Shown piece after piece: positions 37,937-47,242 of a stretch of 64,000 nucleotides of DNA. The stretch is from assembly GCA_018798825.1 (NCBI GenBank), contig CP076354.1, positions 1,550,001 through 1,614,000 on the forward strand, written 5' to 3'. The position numbers and the translations under genes are program-made. Under the pieces are notes generated by a model, which had not been told where the DNA came from, searched no databases, and saw only the letters and a program-made list of their open reading frames with translations. How positions within the stretch are numbered: the stretch's first letter is position 1; each line of letters opens with the position of its first letter. The DNA is from Ochrobactrum sp. BTU1. Lineage in GTDB: Bacteria; Pseudomonadota; Alphaproteobacteria; Rhizobiales; Rhizobiaceae.

Positions 37937-38974
37937 ATGAAGCCATCGTTCCGCACTTCTGTTCTTACGGCCTCTCTTCTGGCAACCGCAGTTGCCGCTC
38001 CTGCATTTGCACAGACTGCTGAAACCATTTCGCCAAAGGTCATGGTCATCACCATGTTCGGTGAGGAAGCAAAGCCTTGGCTGGAAGGTGAAACGTTCAC
38101 GCAGAAGCTGAAGCTGCCGGGCTTGAGCCCTGAATATCCTGAGATCGATTGTACGGCTGAAGGCCTCTGCCACATGACCACGGCCATGGGTTTTGCCAAT
38201 GCAGCCAGTGCGGTCTCGGCAATGGCGCTGAGCGACAAGCTTGATCTGAGCCACACCTATTTCCTCATCGCCGGTATCGCAGGCGTTGATCCAAAACATG
38301 GCACACTCGGTTCTGCGCATTGGGCAAAATACGCAGTCGACGCCAACCTCAACCATCGCATTGATATCCGCGAAGCACCTGAAGGCTGGGCGACTGATTT
38401 CTTCGGTCTCGGCGCAGCAAAGCCGGGCGAAAAGCCGAAATGGGCTGCAGGCACGGAAGTCTTCGAACTCAATGGCAAGCTTGCCGATTACGCGCTCAAA
38501 ACAACCAAGGGCGTTGAACTTCTCGACAGCGACGATGCCAAGGAATATCGCAAGCATTACACGGAAGAAGCAGCCACCAGCGCGCCTCAGGTCACAATCT
38601 GCGATACCGCATCGGGTGACACATACTGGCACGGCACCAAGCTCGGCGAAGCCATGGAACAGTGGGCAAAGCTCCTGACCGATGGCAAAGCGAACTACTG
38701 CACCTCACAGATGGAAGACAATGCAACGCTGACCTCGCTCAAGCGCGCAGCCGATGCAGGCAAGCTCGATTATGACCGTATTGCGCTGCTGCGTACGTCT
38801 TCCAACTTCGACCGTCAGGGCAAAGACCAGACGGCGGCAGAATCCCTTGCTGCGAAGTCGGGCGGTTTCCCGCTGGCAACGACCAATGCCTATCGCGTTG
38901 GCAAGGCATATGCTGACAGCATCATCAAGGATTGGAAGTCGTGGGAGCAGGCCCCTCAGACGGAAGCGAAATAA
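37937..38974 (+). CDS. periplasmic purine nucleoside permease (NUP family)
   Basis: A 345-residue exported protein. A signal peptide (1 to about 25, ending PAFA) precedes the NUP domain: 'KVMVITMFGEEAKPWLE', 'PEIDCTAEGLCHMTTAMGFANAASAVSAM', 'FLIAGIAGVDPKHGTLGS' and 'LLRTSSNFDRQGKDQTA'. NUP proteins (first described in yeast) bind or import nucleosides. The fold is nucleoside-phosphorylase-like, so enzymatic action is also possible. There is a terminator 33 bases downstream. No transport partners are adjacent. Confidence 0.9.
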   Translation: MKPSFRTSVLTASLLATAVAAPAFAQTAETISPKVMVITMFGEEAKPWLEGETFTQKLKLPGLSPEYPEIDCTAEGLCHMTTAMGFANAASAVSAMALSDKLDLSHTYFLIAGIAGVDPKHGTLGSAHWAKYAVDANLNHRIDIREAPEGWATDFFGLGAAKPGEKPKWAAGTEVFELNGKLADYALKTTKGVELLDSDDAKEYRKHYTEEAATSAPQVTICDTASGDTYWHGTKLGEAMEQWAKLLTDGKANYCTSQMEDNATLTSLKRAADAGKLDYDRIALLRTSSNFDRQGKDQTAAESLAAKSGGFPLATTNAYRVGKAYADSIIKDWKSWEQAPQTEAK

Positions 38975-39007
38975 CGCTGTAACGCTATAACGACTCAGAA
39001 ATGAAAG

Positions 39008-39036
39008 CGCCCTTCGGCAAAACCGGAGGGCGTTTT
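39008..39036 (+). terminator. intrinsic terminator of the nucleoside permease gene
   Basis: A 10-bp stem, CGCCCTTCGG with CCGGAGGGCG (one wobble), followed by TTTT. Confidence 0.88.
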
Positions 39037-39096
39037 CACAAATGCCTGATTTGAATCTGGTTTCAATGGCTTAAAGCGTCTCGTTGACTCAGATCT

Positions 39097-39357
39097 CTAA
39101 TCCGATGTCGGCAGGCGACGCATCGTAAATTCGATGACATCATCAGGCCGTTCACACCAGCTTTCGATTTCAGTCCAATAGGCAGCTTTGGGGAAAGCCT
39201 CAAACCATTCCCGCGCTTTATCGCGTGCGGCCTGTCGCGGTAGGGTGAATGTCTCGCGGACAAACCCGTCGCGTGGCATACGGCTCTTCTTGGCACGACC
39301 TTTTTCTAGCTGCTTGCGCAAGCCTTCAAGTGGTGGGCGGGGCGAAGATGCGGTCAT
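39097..39357 (-). CDS. conserved hypothetical protein, 86 residues
   Basis: A small basic cytoplasmic protein, recognisable segments 'MPRDGFVRETFTLPRQAARDKAREWFEAFPKAAYWTEIESW' and 'RPDDVIEFTMRRLPTSD'. The N-terminus is Arg/Lys/Pro rich. A strong Shine-Dalgarno (GGGAGG) seven bases before the ATG supports a real gene. No family recognised. The gene lies between convergent/divergent neighbours with no operon partner. Confidence 0.72.
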   Translation of the reverse strand: MTASSPRPPLEGLRKQLEKGRAKKSRMPRDGFVRETFTLPRQAARDKAREWFEAFPKAAYWTEIESWCERPDDVIEFTMRRLPTSD

Positions 39358-39540
39358 GCAATTGCCTCCCGAAACAAGGGAAAACTCGAAACTTCCAATC
39401 CCTTGGAAGCTTAAGATAGGGAAGCAACGACTTCATGACGAGTCTTTTCTTGGGGAGAGGAATTCGCACCCGCAAGCCGCACACTCTTCGCGCTTTGCCA
39501 GATTGCAGGACTTTGCTAAGTCAAGAAGATAGACTTTTGA

Positions 39541-40506
<966 letters not shown>

Positions 40507-40527
40507 CAGATAGTATGAACCAAACAA

Positions 40528-40556
40528 AAGGGCGGGAGTTTCCCGCCCTTTCTTTA
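40528..40556. terminator. bidirectional intrinsic terminator between hemF and the GNAT gene
   Basis: Perfect 10-bp stem AAGGGCGGGA/TCCCGCCCTT with TCTTT on the right and CTTTTGTTTG on the opposite strand. Confidence 0.92.
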
Positions 40557-41048
40557 TGCATCAAATGCTGAGTGATAGGTCACTTTGCCTTTCGGCATTT
40601 CGCCTTCAATCACAAGGCATTGGAAATACTCAGCCGGAACACCGTCAAGTGTTAGCCTTTCATCGGCTTTAAAACCAAACCGTTGATAATAGCCCGGGTC
40701 ACCGAGCAGCACACAACCTCTGGCACCCACTTCATGCAAGCACGTTAGACCTTGCCGGATGAGCGCACTGCCAATGCCCTCACCCTGCCTGTCCGGCCGC
40801 ACTGAGACGGGGCCAAGCCCGTACCAGCCACAATCAACACCATTGATGAGAACCGGCGAGAATGCCACATGCCCGACAAGAGCCTCTCCCTCTTCGGCAA
40901 CCAGCGATAAGGTCAGCGCCGATGCCGAACGAAGAGCGTCGACAATTGCCGCCTCTTTCTGGTTGCTATAGGGCACCGTACGAAAGGCTTCACTCGTCAA
41001 ATGCCGGATTGAGGAAATATCCTTCGGTTGTTCCTTGCGGATATGCAT
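40554..41048 (-). CDS. yjhQ: GNAT acetyltransferase, YjhQ-like, partner of the TopAI-like protein
   Basis: A 164-residue GNAT protein. The acetyl-CoA motif is 'VSVRPDRQGEGIGSALIRQGL', with 'GCVLLGDPGYYQRFGFKADERL' as the C-terminal GNAT region. ATG 41048 has GAGGAG six bases upstream (ATG 41051 is next to it). The gene follows a YjhX/TopAI homologue by ten bases. In E. coli, YjhQ is the antitoxin-like acetyltransferase that antagonises TopAI (YjhX). Family and order match that system, so YjhQ is named by context. Acetyl acceptor unknown. Confidence 0.8.
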   Translation of the reverse strand: MHIRKEQPKDISSIRHLTSEAFRTVPYSNQKEAAIVDALRSASALTLSLVAEEGEALVGHVAFSPVLINGVDCGWYGLGPVSVRPDRQGEGIGSALIRQGLTCLHEVGARGCVLLGDPGYYQRFGFKADERLTLDGVPAEYFQCLVIEGEMPKGKVTYHSAFDA

Positions 41049-41058
41049 CATGCACTCC

Positions 41059-41313
41059 TCATCGATTGTTGGCTTGTGCTCGGACGTTGGTGCGTCCTTT
41101 GAGCGAGATGCGATACGCACTTCCCGCACGCGATTCGATCAGCCGTTTTCGTCGCAATTGCTGGAAAACAACCATCGTGCAATCGGAAAGCAGATAGCCT
41201 TCACGCGTATAGCATTCGATTTCGCAGATGCGTCCGTCTTCGCGCAGATGGCGAATGTAGCCGCCCTGCGCCAGCACGTGAAGCACGCGCTGTTCAATAC
41301 GTGAGATATTCAT
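41059..41313 (-). CDS. topAI: TopAI (YjhX) family DNA-topoisomerase I inhibitor toxin
   Basis: An 84-residue protein closely resembling E. coli YjhX/TopAI in length and across the whole sequence: 'MNISRIEQRVLHVLAQGG', 'CYTREGYLLSDCTM', and the C-terminal 'VRAQANNR' (E. coli has VRAQLDNR). TopAI binds topoisomerase I and blocks DNA relaxation, and is toxic unless neutralised by YjhQ. ATG 41313 starts the conserved protein; the frame extends to 41391 but the extra 26 residues are not conserved-looking. The acetyltransferase gene lies ten bases downstream, giving a two-gene toxin-antitoxin unit. Confidence 0.9.
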   Translation of the reverse strand: MNISRIEQRVLHVLAQGGYIRHLREDGRICEIECYTREGYLLSDCTMVVFQQLRRKRLIESRAGSAYRISLKGRTNVRAQANNR

Positions 41314-41318
41314 TGTTG

Positions 41319-41339
41319 TTATGCCTGGATGGAAACCAT
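41319..41339 (-). other. possible leader ORF of topAI (MVSIQA)
   Basis: On the minus strand, ATG at 41339 encodes M-V-S-I-Q-A and then TAA, ending five bases before the topAI ATG. An in-frame ATG nine bases upstream would make it MLVMVSIQA. E. coli topAI is controlled by an antibiotic-sensing leader peptide, so a leader ORF would be expected, but this one is very short and has no clear Shine-Dalgarno. It may be chance. Confidence 0.3.
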
Positions 41340-41534
41340 GACAAGCATCAGCGCACGCGGACAGCCAATACCTGTCCACGGCCAATGCCATTTCCGTCCC
41401 TGAACATCTGCGCTCTACTCAAGGCGCAGCAATCGTTCGGAACGATCAGAGGCTTCCTACAATCTCCGGCATCAACAATTCCTTCTGGAGCACACTCGAA
41501 AAGTATGCGGCCCACTCATTTGGGGCACAAACAA

Positions 41535-41563
41535 CTGGAGGGCTGAAAAGCCCTCCAGAAGAT
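41535..41563 (-). terminator. intrinsic terminator of the LpxO-like gene
   Basis: Minus-strand stem CTGGAGGGCT/AGCCCTCCAG with a 4-base loop, followed by TTGTTTG, about 35 bases after the gene stop. Confidence 0.88.
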
Positions 41564-41596
41564 TATTTAAAAGCGGCGAGGCTTGAAGTCAAATCC

Positions 41597-42433
41597 TCAG
41601 GCTTTTGGCTGGTTGCGAAGCTGTTCAGCTTGCGCATAGAACTTCTTTTCCCACTCATTGTGGTTATCCAGCCCTTCCTTAATGAAGGGCGTGAAGATCG
41701 CGAGATTCATCAGTGCCCAGTTCACAAAACGGGCAGGGAATCTCAGCGGCTTCACAAAATCAACGAACAGCACTACGCGCGTATGCTCGGTGTGGTTCCA
41801 GGCTTCATGCTCATAAGCATCGTCGAAAATCAGAACCTTGCCTTCCTGCCAATGGCAAACCTGCTTATCCACGCGGATCGCAAGCTTATCGGCCGGTTCC
41901 GGCACGATCATGCCCATATGCAGACGCAGCACGCCATTATAAGGACCGCGATGCGGTGGCAGATGCTTGCCCGGCTCGAAGATCGAGAACATGGCAGTCG
42001 TCAGACCCGGAATATGCTGCACCGCATTCCATGTGTTGGGACAGGCTTTAATGTTCTGCTCCGACTTCACACCAAAGCCCAGCAGGAAGAATGTCTTCCA
42101 ATGATTATCTGTCGAGATCGTCTTCACGTCGGACGAAATATCCTGAAACGAAGGAAGCTCACTCTGACGCAGCAGAACCTTTTCAAGTTCCTTGCGAATA
42201 GCCGGATAGGCCTTCTCAACCTCTGCTGCCCATGGGAACGTGGCATTGTCATAAACAGGCGGATTGCCGAGCTTCGCATATTTCAGATTAAGGCTCTCTG
42301 CCCAGGCAACAATCCCCATAAAGAAGCGCGTTACAGCACCCGGACGCTCCATCGGCGCGATACCGCTGGTGCCAAAATTCTGCTTGGGATCTGAGCTGGC
42401 ATTCTGCGAAGTTGATGTATCAGGATTGGACAT
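41597..42433 (-). CDS. lpxO: aspartyl/asparaginyl beta-hydroxylase family protein (LpxO-like)
   Basis: A 278-residue Fe(II)/2-oxoglutarate dioxygenase. The metal-binding motif HxD..H is spread over 'SIFEPGKHLPPHRGPYNGVLRLHMGM' and 'VLIFDDAYEHEAWNHTEHTRVVLFVDFVKPL'. The C-terminal part has hydrophobic stretches compatible with membrane association. LpxO hydroxylates the secondary acyl chain of lipid A in the inner membrane. Homology to that group is suggested by the sequence, but other Asp/Asn hydroxylases share the fold, so the substrate is inferred. The gene is monocistronic with its own terminator. Confidence 0.82.
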   Translation of the reverse strand: MSNPDTSTSQNASSDPKQNFGTSGIAPMERPGAVTRFFMGIVAWAESLNLKYAKLGNPPVYDNATFPWAAEVEKAYPAIRKELEKVLLRQSELPSFQDISSDVKTISTDNHWKTFFLLGFGVKSEQNIKACPNTWNAVQHIPGLTTAMFSIFEPGKHLPPHRGPYNGVLRLHMGMIVPEPADKLAIRVDKQVCHWQEGKVLIFDDAYEHEAWNHTEHTRVVLFVDFVKPLRFPARFVNWALMNLAIFTPFIKEGLDNHNEWEKKFYAQAEQLRNQPKA

Positions 42434-42509
42434 GCCAAGACGCTTTCAAAACAAAACTAAAAACATTCGATCATAAGTTAATGAAACTATGGCTGAATTT
42501 TGCAAGCCA

Positions 42510-43781
42510 TCAGCCGTTCATTTTATTGCGATCAAGTTTGTCCAGAAGCGCTTCGCGGTCAAGACTAAATCCGGAGTCAATCCATAGAGTTTCGAGATCA
42601 CGCAATGCTTCACCAAGCCCCGGCCCCTTCTCGACACCAAGCGACAGCAGGTCTCCGCCGGTCACTGGAAAGACCAGCGGTTCATATTTCTCAACCGCAT
42701 CCAGAAGACGTGAATATCCGCCAGCGCGGATCATCGCTTCATCACTGGCAGCCGCTTCCTGTCGCGCAGACGCATAGGCAAGACGGATACGGTCCGCGAC
42801 TGCCTGCGAACTGCCGCGATAGATCAGCTTCTTCAATGCCTGTTCAGACGTTTCCAACTTGATGGCATCGGCCCGCGCCCATGCTTCAAGACGAGCGCGC
42901 TCTGCGTTCGACATTTTCAGCCGTTTGCCAAGTTCTGTCATACGGGCAGCATCGGGTGGCACAATGCTTTCAAGACGCAAAAGCGCATCTACCTGCCAGT
43001 CGAGATCAGCTTCTGCACGAACGAGGCCGTGAATGGCATCAATGCCCCATTTCTCGCTTTCAGGCAGAATGGCGCTCAACACACCCGATTGCCGCATCCA
43101 GAGCATCGCACGAGAAGGGTCAGGCGCGGATAGCAGCTTCTTGAGCTCCGACCAGACGCGCTCCGCTGAAAGCTGGTTCAACCCGTCTTTCAAACGAGCG
43201 CTCGCCCGCAATCCGTCGGTCTCGGGCCGACCCGAGCCATACCAGGCAAAGAAGCGGAAAAAGCGCAGAATGCGCAGATAATCCTCTCGGATACGTTCTT
43301 CAGCATCGCCAATAAAACGCAGCGTCTTAGTTTCAATATCAGCGAGACCGCCGACATAATCGATCACATGGCCGTCAGAAGTCGCATAAAGCGCATTGAT
43401 TGTGAAATCACGCCGCTCAGCATCCGTCTTCCAGTCGGTGCCAAACGCAACTTTGGCGTGGCGACCGTTGGTCTCAATATCCTTACGCAAAGTCGTGACT
43501 TCAAAAGGCTGCCCCTGCACCACAACGGTTATCGTGCCATGCTCAATCCCGGTCGGCACCGGCTTGAAGCCAGCTTCCTTGGCAAGCCGAACCGTTTCTT
43601 CCGGCAAATGCGTGGTCGCCAGATCGACATCGCTGACTTTCGTGCCAAGCAGGGTATTGCGAACTGCACCACCCACCACGCGCACCTCGCCACCATCGCG
43701 GTTGAGCGCTGCAAACAGCACCTGCAACGGCTTGGAGCGAAGCCAGTTGGCCCGATCTGAAATATTCACTGTATCGCTCAA
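42510..43781 (-). CDS. cca: CCA tRNA nucleotidyltransferase / poly(A) polymerase family
   Basis: A 423-residue class II nucleotidyltransferase that adds or repairs the CCA end of tRNA. The active site is 'RVVGGAVRNTLLGTKVSDVDLATTHLPEE' with the GG and DVD motifs; 'ERRDFTINALYATSDGHVIDYVGGLADIE' and 'RIREDYLRILRFFRFFAWYG' follow. C-terminal HD-like insertions are not obvious. It overlaps the NUDIX gene by four bases (ATGA), so it is translationally coupled to it. The order DUF1285-NUDIX-cca is conserved among Rhizobiales by my recollection. Confidence 0.95.
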   Translation of the reverse strand: MSDTVNISDRANWLRSKPLQVLFAALNRDGGEVRVVGGAVRNTLLGTKVSDVDLATTHLPEETVRLAKEAGFKPVPTGIEHGTITVVVQGQPFEVTTLRKDIETNGRHAKVAFGTDWKTDAERRDFTINALYATSDGHVIDYVGGLADIETKTLRFIGDAEERIREDYLRILRFFRFFAWYGSGRPETDGLRASARLKDGLNQLSAERVWSELKKLLSAPDPSRAMLWMRQSGVLSAILPESEKWGIDAIHGLVRAEADLDWQVDALLRLESIVPPDAARMTELGKRLKMSNAERARLEAWARADAIKLETSEQALKKLIYRGSSQAVADRIRLAYASARQEAAASDEAMIRAGGYSRLLDAVEKYEPLVFPVTGGDLLSLGVEKGPGLGEALRDLETLWIDSGFSLDREALLDKLDRNKMNG

Positions 43782-44416
43782 CGGTAGAGCCTTTCATAAA
43801 GTCCGCGAATAATGCCTGCGGTCACGCCCCAGATGAATCGCTCGTGATAAGGCATCGCGTAATAAAAGCGTTCCGTGCCATTGAACAGCCTGCTTTCGCG
43901 CCGGTGATTGTCCGGGTTCATTAGGAAGGACAACGGCACTTCAAAAATATCCGCAACCTCATCAGGGTTCGGATGAACATCGAAAGGTGTGTTGACGACC
44001 GCCAGAACCGGCGTAATCGAAAAGCCGCTGCCGGTGAGATAACGCGGCAGACTGCCGAGAATTTCGGCGCGTTCCGACACAAGGCCAATCTCTTCATTGG
44101 CTTCGCGCAAAGCGGCATTTTCCGCCGTCCCATCCTCCGGGTCGATTGCACCGCCCGGGAAAGCGATCTGACCCGAATGTTTACGCAAAGTGTCCGTGCG
44201 ACGCGTCAGCAAAAGGGTTGCTTCCGAACCGCGATCAACCACCGGCACGAGCACGGCGGCATCGCGCATCTTCGCCGTCACCATGGCTTGTGTGAAATCC
44301 GGATTAAGCGAATGATCGCCGGTCAGATCATCTTGATCAGGCTGCCAGTGGCGAACACGCTCAGCAAAATCACCGGCCGAAAATCGGGTGTTTAGATGCA
44401 ATGCACGGTCCATCAT
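43778..44416 (-). CDS. CoA pyrophosphatase (NUDIX)
   Basis: A 212-residue NUDIX hydrolase. The Nudix box is 'GGAIDPEDGTAENAALREANEEIGLV' and the upstream UPF0035 motif 'LLTRRTDTLRKHSGQIAFPGG' marks the coenzyme A pyrophosphatase group, which cleaves CoA and its oxidised forms to phosphopantetheine and 3',5'-ADP. It overlaps both neighbours by four bases. Confidence 0.92.
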   Translation of the reverse strand: MMDRALHLNTRFSAGDFAERVRHWQPDQDDLTGDHSLNPDFTQAMVTAKMRDAAVLVPVVDRGSEATLLLTRRTDTLRKHSGQIAFPGGAIDPEDGTAENAALREANEEIGLVSERAEILGSLPRYLTGSGFSITPVLAVVNTPFDVHPNPDEVADIFEVPLSFLMNPDNHRRESRLFNGTERFYYAMPYHERFIWGVTAGIIRGLYERLYR

Positions 44417-45078
44417 TTCAGCGAAGCCTCAAGAGCTTCCGCTGGCATGATAGGGAAAACTGTGCCGCCAGAGCGTATTGCAAACATCACAACGCCATTC
44501 ACTTCGATTTCTTCGCCCAATGCCACAAGATCATACATAACTGAACGCCCAACCAGCGCCTCAAGCCGTCCACGCACGTTGATATAGGGCTTCAACCCAC
44601 CGCTTTCATCCTCAACGACAAAGCGCAATGGATGCTCGGCGTCGGCGTCAACCACATCGCCAACATTGGTGCGGAAGGTCAATTTCCGATCGTCACCTTC
44701 ACCTGAAACCTGCATTTCAACGGCTATGAAATGCGCGTCTTCGACACTGATTTCAATCTTCTCCACCGGCGTTACGAGATAGGTTTTACCGTCTTCATCC
44801 TTGCGCAACACGGTTGAAAACAAGCGCACCAGCTGTTTACGCCCGATAGGCGTGCCCATGTAAAACCATGTTCCATCGGCCTTGATGTCGATATCAAGCG
44901 CGCCACAAAACTCCGGATTCCAGCGCTCTACCGGCGGAATTCCACGTTCTTTCGTAGCCGGTCCGCTTTGCGCGTCCGCATGAGCGCGTGCAATCAGGGC
45001 CTCCAGTCCGCCCATTCCTTCAGTGCCCGGCTTTGCGCTTTGCGGCGTTTCATTGCCTTCAGGGGTGCTTTTTGTCAT
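44413..45078 (-). CDS. DUF1285 domain-containing protein
   Basis: A 221-residue cytoplasmic protein. The DUF1285 domain covers about 45-215, with 'ERWNPEFCGALDIDIKADGTWFYMGTPIGRKQLVRLFSTVLRKDEDGKTYLVTPVEK' and 'FVVEDESGGLKPYINVRGRLEALVGRSVMYDLVALGE'. DUF1285 is a PH-like/beta fold of unknown role. It is first in the DUF1285-NUDIX-cca operon, divergent from the MoxR operon. A repeat lies in the shared promoter region. Confidence 0.9.
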   Translation of the reverse strand: MTKSTPEGNETPQSAKPGTEGMGGLEALIARAHADAQSGPATKERGIPPVERWNPEFCGALDIDIKADGTWFYMGTPIGRKQLVRLFSTVLRKDEDGKTYLVTPVEKIEISVEDAHFIAVEMQVSGEGDDRKLTFRTNVGDVVDADAEHPLRFVVEDESGGLKPYINVRGRLEALVGRSVMYDLVALGEEIEVNGVVMFAIRSGGTVFPIMPAEALEASLK

Positions 45079-45118
45079 CCGACTCGGTTATCCCTGTCTG
45101 AATGTGAATTTAACTCGT

Positions 45119-45221
45119 AGAGCGCATCCCGAAAAGTGCGAAGCGGTTTTCGGAGCAAGATGCGCGTAAAAACAAATTGATAGAGCATTTCCAATGACTC
45201 AATCAAAACAGGAAATGCTCT
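45119..45221. repeat. composite palindromic repeat, locus 3 (modules A and B)
   Basis: Module A (45121-45166) is nearly the same as at 13840 (AGCGCATCCCGAAAAGTG, CGGTTTTCGG). Module B (45182-45221) is AGAGCATTTCC...GGAAATGCTCT. It sits in the divergent region between DUF1285 and MoxR genes. Confidence 0.9.
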
Positions 45222-45314
45222 AAAGTCATGAAATAGTCACCGTTTCACGGCTTGTCAGTATATATAGTGATTTAACCGATCACATGCAGGTGCGGATATT
45301 TTTGCGAGGTTCTT

Positions 45315-46322
45315 ATGAGTGTTGTTGTTACGCCCGAAGCCGTCAACCCCGATCAGATCGTCGCCGAAGCTGAACGTGCACTTGCAGATATTGCGCGGAT
45401 CAAGGAAAGCATCGGCACCGTTATCTTCGGACAGGAAAGCGTTATTGAGCGCACGCTCGTAGCGGTTCTGGCTGGCGGTCATGCTCTGCTTGTCGGCGTA
45501 CCCGGCCTTGCAAAAACCAAGCTGGTCGAAACATTGGGAACCGTGCTTGGCCTTTCGGGCCAGCGCATCCAGTTCACGCCCGACCTGATGCCATCCGACA
45601 TCATCGGTTCGGAAGTGATGGAGCAAGATGCCGATGGTCGCCGTTCTTTCCGTTACCTCAAAGGCCCAATCTTCGCACAGCTTCTGATGGCCGACGAAAT
45701 CAACCGTGCTTCGCCGCGCACGCAGTCAGCCCTTTTGCAGGCCATGCAGGAATACCACGTCACGGTCGCCGGTCAGCGTTATGATCTGCCTGCCCCCTTC
45801 CATGTGCTTGCAACACAAAACCCGCTGGAACAGGAAGGCACCTATCCGCTGCCGGAAGCCCAGCTCGACCGCTTCCTCATGCAGATCGATATTCTCTACC
45901 CGGAACTCGACGCCGAACGTCGTATCCTTCTGGAAACCACCGGCGTTGCGGAAGCAAAGGCCTATGAAATTCTCGATGCCGAGCGTCTGCGTCAGATGCA
46001 GGCGCTGGTGCGCCGTATGCCTGTTTCTGAAAGTGTGGTGGATGCAATTCTCAAGCTGGTTCGTTCGGCACGACCTGACGCTGATAATGAACATGCGAAA
46101 AAGCATATTGCATGGGGTCCGGGCCCGCGTGCCAGTCAGGCGCTGATGCTCTGCGCACGTGCGCGCGCACTTTACGAAGGCCGCCTTGCTCCATCCGTTG
46201 ACGATGTCAAAGCGCTGGCCGAGCCTGTTCTTCAACACCGCATGGCGCTCAATTTCGCAGCGCGCGCCGATGGTATGCATGTCCGTGATGTCATTGCTAA
46301 TCTGGTGAAGGCAGCAGCCTGA
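45315..46322 (+). CDS. MoxR-family AAA+ ATPase
   Basis: A 335-residue AAA+ chaperone-like ATPase. Walker A is 'GVPGLAKTK' at 61-69 and Walker B 'LLMADEINRASPRTQSALLQAMQE'. 'VLATQNPLEQEGTYPLPEAQLDRFLM' is the sensor/arginine-finger region typical of MoxR. MoxR proteins assemble or activate partner proteins with VWA domains. It is followed by DUF58, DUF4159 and VWA genes, a classical MoxR cluster. Its stop and the next ATG overlap (TGATG). Confidence 0.96.
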   Translation: MSVVVTPEAVNPDQIVAEAERALADIARIKESIGTVIFGQESVIERTLVAVLAGGHALLVGVPGLAKTKLVETLGTVLGLSGQRIQFTPDLMPSDIIGSEVMEQDADGRRSFRYLKGPIFAQLLMADEINRASPRTQSALLQAMQEYHVTVAGQRYDLPAPFHVLATQNPLEQEGTYPLPEAQLDRFLMQIDILYPELDAERRILLETTGVAEAKAYEILDAERLRQMQALVRRMPVSESVVDAILKLVRSARPDADNEHAKKHIAWGPGPRASQALMLCARARALYEGRLAPSVDDVKALAEPVLQHRMALNFAARADGMHVRDVIANLVKAAA

Positions 46323-47242
46323 TGGCGGTTGGCGCACAGGTTTCAGCTACAGACCGCAAGGATACGCTCGCTCGTGCTCGGGCGCGAGCTGCAAGCATTC
46401 CCGATCTGCTGGTAGAGGCCCGGCGCGTCGTCAACACCGTCATGAATGGCTGGCACGGACGGCGCAAACGCGGCCCCGGAGAAAACTTCTGGCAGTTCCG
46501 CCCTTATGTTGAAGGCGATGCACTTGCACGCATCGACTGGCGGCGTTCGGCCCGCGACGACCATACCTATGTTCGCGACCGGGAATGGGAATCAGCCCAT
46601 ACGGTCTGGCTGTGGTGCGATTTCTCGCCATCCATGCTCTATCGCTCCAATCTGACGCCGATCTCCAAGGAAGCACGCGCATTGGTCCTGACGCTGGCTA
46701 TGGCCGAGCTTCTCTCAAGATCAGGCGAACGCATTGCCTTTCCGGCCCTGCTGCCACCTTTCTCCGCCCGCAATGGTGCCGAACGCCTTGCTGGAGCCCT
46801 GATGGGTTCAATGATGAATGAAGCATCTGAAAGCGCTCTGCCGGACATCAACCAGATCCGCCGCTTTTCCGAAGTGGTGCTTGTTTCAGACTTTCTGCAT
46901 CCGTTCGATGAACTGACCGATTTACTCGATCAGCTCGCACGTCGCGGCGTCCGCGCGCATCTTGTTGAAGTGGCAGATCCTGCAGAAGAAACATTCCCCT
47001 ATGCGGGACGTACAGAGTTTCGCGACCCTGAAACAGGCAGCACCCTTGTTGCCGGTCGCGCAGAAACCTATGCCGAGGACTACCGGCGCTTATACATCGC
47101 GCGTCGGGAAACATTGTCTGATTTCTGCAAACGACTTGGCTGGAGCTATACGGTGCATCGTACAGATCGACCAGCGACAGAAGCGCTATCTCGATTGCAT
47201 AGTTCTTTAAGCGCGTCCTCTCTTAGTGGAGCACGCGCATGA
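46322..47242 (+). CDS. DUF58 (VWA-like) protein
   Basis: A 306-residue protein of the DUF58 family. Typical are 'RRVVNTVMNGWHGRRKRGPGENFWQFRPYVEGDALARIDWRRSAR', then 'VWLWCDFSPSMLYRS', a MIDAS-type D-x-S-x-S variant. DUF58 proteins are partners of MoxR ATPases. It overlaps the MoxR stop by one base and the next gene by four (ATGA). Confidence 0.92.
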   Translation: MAVGAQVSATDRKDTLARARARAASIPDLLVEARRVVNTVMNGWHGRRKRGPGENFWQFRPYVEGDALARIDWRRSARDDHTYVRDREWESAHTVWLWCDFSPSMLYRSNLTPISKEARALVLTLAMAELLSRSGERIAFPALLPPFSARNGAERLAGALMGSMMNEASESALPDINQIRRFSEVVLVSDFLHPFDELTDLLDQLARRGVRAHLVEVADPAEETFPYAGRTEFRDPETGSTLVAGRAETYAEDYRRLYIARRETLSDFCKRLGWSYTVHRTDRPATEALSRLHSSLSASSLSGARA

